This document shows, one piece after another, positions 7,028 to 10,263 of a DNA stretch of 10,263 nt. Made by a program: the position numbers and the translations under genes. A model generated the notes under the pieces. It was not told where the DNA came from. It ran no database searches and saw only the letters and a program-made list of their open reading frames with translations. Every line of letters starts with the position of its first letter. Positions within the stretch are counted from its first letter, which is position 1. Origin of the DNA: Acidobacteriota bacterium (GTDB lineage: Bacteria > Acidobacteriota > Holophagae > Thermotomaculales > Thermotomaculaceae); contig QMQE01000081.1 in assembly GCA_003650445.1 (NCBI GenBank), positions 1 to 10,263 of the forward strand, read 5' to 3'.

Positions 7028-8095
7028 TTATTTCTTTCGGATAATTTGAATACTGTCGATGGCAGTATCAAAAATCGGCCGATATCTTTCAAATTCCATC
7101 ACCGGTGCTTCAAGGACGATGTCGAAAATGCTGAATCTGCGAATGATACTCAGGTGGTATTCCTGGATATAGCTCTTGTCATCTGCCTGGTAGCTCCGTT
7201 CCCAGGAAACCGCCTTTAATCCGGAAATGTTTTGCGAAGAAATGGCGTAAATTCGTCCATTTCGCTTTTTCATGGAACTGTTCATAGCCTGATACCAGTT
7301 GTAGAGAAGTGAGGCCTCCTTCGCCTGCTTGTCAATCTTCCAGAAATTTCTAAGGTCACTGAAAAGATTGATCGTTATCCCAACGTGGAAAATGTCGGCC
7401 GGCTTTTCGACCTTTTCCCTTGAAACAAACGTCTGGTCTGCATCTTTTGAGCGTTCCCGTCTTACAAACCAGGCGGAGGGAACCTTTAGCTGGAGCTGAT
7501 TCCCTGCACATAAAATAGTTCTTTCCGGGCCTGGTACCGGAATGTTCTGAAACTGAAATGAATAGAGGGCCTGTTGAAGGGCCGGAAGAAAGCTTTTTTC
7601 CGTTTTTTTATCTGCCTGGCTTTCCAATTCAACAAAGAGTCCCCCGTGGGTGGTGACAAAAGAACGAATTGCAGTGTTGCCTGCGGCGATTCTGGTTTTG
7701 ACGTAAACTGTTCCTTTTATCTTTACGCTTTCTCCGATTTTATAGGTGAAGGGCAGATTTTTTTGTTTGTAGATTTCCTGAAGGTACTTAAAATACCGGG
7801 CTGCGACATCTTTCAGAGCCAGTTTCGAATCGGCACTGCTCATGCGGACCATTTTTACAAGTACCAGTGCTTTCGGGTTGCTTCCGGTCGCCATCTCTTC
7901 CGACGTCATTTTCCCCACTGAGAAAACAAATGTTCTTTCTCCGGAAAAGGGGATATACAGCATGTGCCAGTCTGCAGGAACTTTGATCGAGAATACTTTA
8001 CCCGGGTCCTGAAATACAGATGTTCCGGTTTTTTGTGCCGCAATTAATTCCATTGAGACAATAAAAATTAATGTTCCGAGAAACAATTTTCGCAT
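7028..8095 (-). CDS. Secreted protein of unknown function with two similar halves
   Basis: I do not recognise a named family. The 355-residue protein starts with a signal peptide (MRKLF, hydrophobic 4-20, likely cut near Ala20), so it is exported. Two halves begin alike: GKVFSIKVPADWHM (32-45) and GNQLQLKVPSAWFV (198-211). Each is followed by alternating strand-like segments and a closing helix/strand, reminiscent of PsbP/Mog1-like or DUF1795-type folds, where a KVPxxW strand opens the domain. The first half ends with LQQALYSFQF (about 173-182) and the second with FDTAIDSIQII, another matching pair, which supports an internal duplication. The ATG at 8093-8095 has AGGGAGG (plus 8101-8107) five bases upstream. 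The frame stays open to 8215, but that extension would run through the terminator of the neighbouring gene. No catalytic motif is evident. Confidence 0.75.
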   Translation of the reverse strand: MRKLFLGTLIFIVSMELIAAQKTGTSVFQDPGKVFSIKVPADWHMLYIPFSGERTFVFSVGKMTSEEMATGSNPKALVLVKMVRMSSADSKLALKDVAARYFKYLQEIYKQKNLPFTYKIGESVKIKGTVYVKTRIAAGNTAIRSFVTTHGGLFVELESQADKKTEKSFLPALQQALYSFQFQNIPVPGPERTILCAGNQLQLKVPSAWFVRRERSKDADQTFVSREKVEKPADIFHVGITINLFSDLRNFWKIDKQAKEASLLYNWYQAMNSSMKKRNGRIYAISSQNISGLKAVSWERSYQADDKSYIQEYHLSIIRRFSIFDIVLEAPVMEFERYRPIFDTAIDSIQIIRKK

Positions 8096-8128
8096 TTCAA
8101 CCTCCCTTTCCCATCCGGGTTGAAATTG

Positions 8129-8134
8129 ATTGTA
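8129..8134 (-). promoter_or_regulatory. Weak promoter candidate for the secreted two-half protein
   Basis: TACAAT on the minus strand (plus 8129-8134) matches the -10 consensus at five of six positions. The -35 at 17 bp (TGGTAA) is weak. It lies downstream of the cytochrome terminator, where the gene would need its own start of transcription. Confidence 0.3.
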
Positions 8135-8173
8135 CTCCGGCTCATCCTGCTTTACCATAATTCCAAAATCATC

Positions 8174-8203
8174 CAAAAAAAGAGCCGCCTGAAAGGCGGC
8201 TCT
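8174..8203 (-). terminator. Strong intrinsic terminator of the cytochrome gene
   Basis: A perfect 10-bp stem, AGAGCCGCCT (8181-8190) with AGGCGGCTCT (8194-8203), encloses a GAA loop. On the minus strand it is followed by a run of T residues (the plus-strand A-run 8175-8181, partly shared with the stem), about 30 bases after the cytochrome stop. The plus-strand side lacks a comparable T run, so it acts in the minus direction. Confidence 0.9.
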
Positions 8204-8231
8204 GTAATTTGTCATTTTAACCGGAGTCAGA

Positions 8232-10112
8232 TCAGTCGATTTTACCCTTTTCTTTCAGTTCTTCATACCAATCCGGACGAGCATGTTTTATTTCTTCCAC
8301 CGGCATTTTACCGTCAAGGAAGGTGAAATCCAGCGGATACGCATCCGGGTGAGCAATGATGAAGAAGAAGTGCCAGAAGATAATGGATAGCGTTGCGAGG
8401 ATGGCTTCCATAAAGTGAATGGTTTCCGCAACTTTGATGGCCCATGCCGGTAGGAAATGGAGGAATTCGGTGGGGAACCAGAGAATCAGGCCAGTCAGGA
8501 CCATCACCAATGTTCCCCAAATCAGCGCCAGGTATTCCATTTTCTCTACGTAGGTAACTTTGCCGAAATTCGGTCGTTTTTCAGTACGAAGGAAAATGTA
8601 CCGCATATTTTCCTTAAAATCCCGGATATCTTTCAGCTTCGGCAACATTGCGAGAAATGCGCCCCGGTCTGCTCTGCCCATGGCGATACGGACAAAGTGA
8701 ACCCCGAAGACGAGAATCATGATGACAGCCGCGATCCGGTGAATCAGTGCCCGGGCCCCTTCTGAGAGCCAGATTGTCAACATATGGAACAGCGGAATAT
8801 TACTGAAGCGGAGAGAGAATCCGGTTACAACCAATAGAAAGAAGGCCAGGAAGTTCACCGTGTGAATAATGATTTGCCCCTTGGTCATCCGGGTAATCAT
8901 CTTTTCGTCTTTCCGTTTGCGGTAGCTCCGAATCACCGCCGCAAAGTAGGTCAGGATATTGTGGAGAATCATGCCGCCGATTACCATCAGAATCAACCAG
9001 ATGTAGCTGACCCGGACATAATAATTGATGATATTGCCGCTTTTCAGGCTGGACTTGTGGTCATAGCTGAGGGCAAATTTCTCCGTCGCACCCTTGTGAC
9101 ATTGGCCGCATGTTTGGGCCACATGGGCCGGGTTTACAGACGAATCCGGGTTGTTGGTCTTCAGGATATTATGAGTAGTATGGCAGTCTACACAGGTGGC
9201 CGCCTTACTCCCTTTTCTGGCGTTTGCCATGGAATGATAACTGTCATGATAGGTAGAACCGATGGAACCGGTCAGCCCGTATCGCTGAATCAGCCGTTGG
9301 TCTTCGTGGCAGGAAAGGCAGATTTTTTCGGATACCCGGCGCTTGTTGGTCAGGGCCTCCGGGCTGTCTGTGGGGAGAACCAGATGAGAGTTGTGACAAC
9401 AGGTGCAGGTGGGAGATTCATCCCAGCCCCGCTGAACCGCTTTCCCATGAACAGATCTGTCATATTGAGCTGCTATCTTCTCATGGCACTGACCACAGGT
9501 TTTACTGAGATTCAGTTTATAAATGCTGGATTTCGGATCTGTCATGCCCCCAATATCGTGGCTGCCATGGCAATCGGTACAGGTGGCAGCAGCAGAACCA
9601 TCCTTTTTCTTTTTCAGGTAATGAGCGCTCTGCCGGTAATGCTTAAGGATTCCGTGGGTCGGTGGAAGTTTCTTGGCCAGGTCCAGGTTCGGACAGGCTT
9701 TCCCCCCCTTTGCATTGGCCGAATCCGCGTGGCATTTTCCACACATTGCCATGATGCGGTCCGCATCACCGGAAATAGGCTTATCCGGATCCAGGGTGTG
9801 AATGTCGCCATGGCAATCTGTGCACGAAAGATCTTTATGAACACTGTGTTGTTTGCTTTCAACCACGTCTTCATGGCAATCGGTACAGGAAGGTTTCTTC
9901 AGATTGTCCGGGTGGTTATCCATATCTTTGTCTGCTCCAACATGACAGTCGGTGCAGGACAAGTCCCCGTGGACAGAGTTCTGGAAAACAGAGATATTGA
10001 TAGCCGGTTCCCCGTCTTCCCCATGGCATTCGGTACAATCGACCCCCGCACGCACCGAAAGAGCAAATGTTGCGCACAGGAAAACGGCAGCCAACCCCAG
10101 AAATTTCTTCAT
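8232..10112 (-). CDS. Undecaheme cytochrome c fused to a di-heme cytochrome b membrane domain
   Basis: This 626-residue protein probably moves electrons between membrane quinones and periplasmic carriers. A signal peptide (1-22) exports the N-terminal part, which carries eleven CXXCH c-heme motifs at residues 26, 53, 76, 97, 124, 178, 206, 236, 265, 307 and 335. From residue 97 on, the motifs form four diheme units, each with an S-x-H or nearby His before, CXXCH-x-x-H or similar, then a second CXXCH (mostly CGxCH) 27-29 residues later. The C-terminal part (about 364-590) has about five membrane helices with histidines suited to b-heme ligation (H384, H417, H458, H472, H566, H581), like cytochrome b561 / HydC-FdnI subunits. 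The start has GGAG (plus 10119-10122) six bases upstream. The protein resembles Geobacter CbcL in combining b and c domains. It stands alone, with its own terminator. Confidence 0.93.
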   Translation of the reverse strand: MKKFLGLAAVFLCATFALSVRAGVDCTECHGEDGEPAINISVFQNSVHGDLSCTDCHVGADKDMDNHPDNLKKPSCTDCHEDVVESKQHSVHKDLSCTDCHGDIHTLDPDKPISGDADRIMAMCGKCHADSANAKGGKACPNLDLAKKLPPTHGILKHYRQSAHYLKKKKDGSAAATCTDCHGSHDIGGMTDPKSSIYKLNLSKTCGQCHEKIAAQYDRSVHGKAVQRGWDESPTCTCCHNSHLVLPTDSPEALTNKRRVSEKICLSCHEDQRLIQRYGLTGSIGSTYHDSYHSMANARKGSKAATCVDCHTTHNILKTNNPDSSVNPAHVAQTCGQCHKGATEKFALSYDHKSSLKSGNIINYYVRVSYIWLILMVIGGMILHNILTYFAAVIRSYRKRKDEKMITRMTKGQIIIHTVNFLAFFLLVVTGFSLRFSNIPLFHMLTIWLSEGARALIHRIAAVIMILVFGVHFVRIAMGRADRGAFLAMLPKLKDIRDFKENMRYIFLRTEKRPNFGKVTYVEKMEYLALIWGTLVMVLTGLILWFPTEFLHFLPAWAIKVAETIHFMEAILATLSIIFWHFFFIIAHPDAYPLDFTFLDGKMPVEEIKHARPDWYEELKEKGKID

Positions 10113-10198
10113 GTCGTTCTCCGGTTATTATTATTTTTCTATGATTTTTACGATGATTAATACAACATCCCCAACAACGCACCCGCACATGTAATAAA

Positions 10199-10207
10199 TT
10201 TATACCA
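10199..10207 (-). promoter_or_regulatory. Extended -10 promoter candidate for the cytochrome gene
   Basis: On the minus strand TGG-TATAAA (plus 10199-10207) forms an extended -10 with five of six consensus bases. The -35 at 17 bp (TAGAAC) matches at three of six. Transcription would begin near 10192 and give a leader of about 80 nt. The leader holds a direct repeat of ATGATT (10141-10146 and 10153-10158, 12 bp apart on the plus strand). I see no clean FNR-type site. Confidence 0.42.
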
Positions 10208-10263
10208 CAGTTTACTGGATGGTTCTACACGATTCTGCCCCAATGTGAAGGATAATGCAACAA

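Noticed and set aside
8096..8215. N-terminal extension of the secreted two-half protein
   Set aside because: It would translate through the cytochrome terminator hairpin, put the signal peptide in the interior of the protein, and ignore the good AGGGAGG site before 8095.
8862..10160. 432-codon open frame antisense to the multiheme cytochrome, with recurring AIGTG-like stretches
   Set aside because: The recurring stretches are the reverse complement of repeated CXXCH codons. It is a shadow of a certain gene.

Overview
The window looks like ordinary chromosome from a Gram-negative, respiring and probably anaerobic or facultative bacterium. The pointers are a multiheme cytochrome c fused to a membrane cytochrome b, an exported lytic transglycosylase, a DUF4416 protein and clear Shine-Dalgarno sites. 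Desulfobacterota or Acidobacteriota-like lineages would fit, but this is inference and no marker here fixes the taxon. I see no rRNA, tRNA, insertion sequence, CRISPR array, integrase or phage gene.

Layout. Positions 1-276 are non-coding and fairly AT-rich, with a good promoter candidate. They lead into a GT2 glycosyltransferase (277-1023, +). Converging on it is an NAD-dependent sugar-nucleotide epimerase/dehydratase (1081-2040, -). These two genes look like the edge of a surface polysaccharide locus. Next comes a DUF4416 gene (2199-2753, -), divergent from alaS (2903-5524, +). alaS heads a tight three-gene set: alanyl-tRNA synthetase, an exported SLT-type lytic transglycosylase (5521-6243) and an MBL-fold hydrolase (6240-7019), joined by two ATGA start/stop overlaps. 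Converging on that set is a secreted protein with two similar halves (7028-8095, -). Upstream of it, behind a strong intrinsic terminator, is an 11-heme cytochrome c with a C-terminal di-heme cytochrome b membrane domain (8232-10112, -), preceded by a promoter candidate near the right edge.

How they work together. The cytochrome is a plausible self-contained quinone/periplasm electron-transfer protein, similar in concept to Geobacter CbcL. The glycosyltransferase and epimerase suit glycan assembly. The alaS set combines a housekeeping enzyme with a cell-wall enzyme and a hydrolase of unknown substrate.

I found no convincing undescribed multi-gene system. The items most worth a second look are the internal four-fold diheme repeat and b/c fusion in the cytochrome, an 8-G tract inside alaS where slippage either way gives early termination, and the lytic transglycosylase flanked by two DUF4124-like segments.
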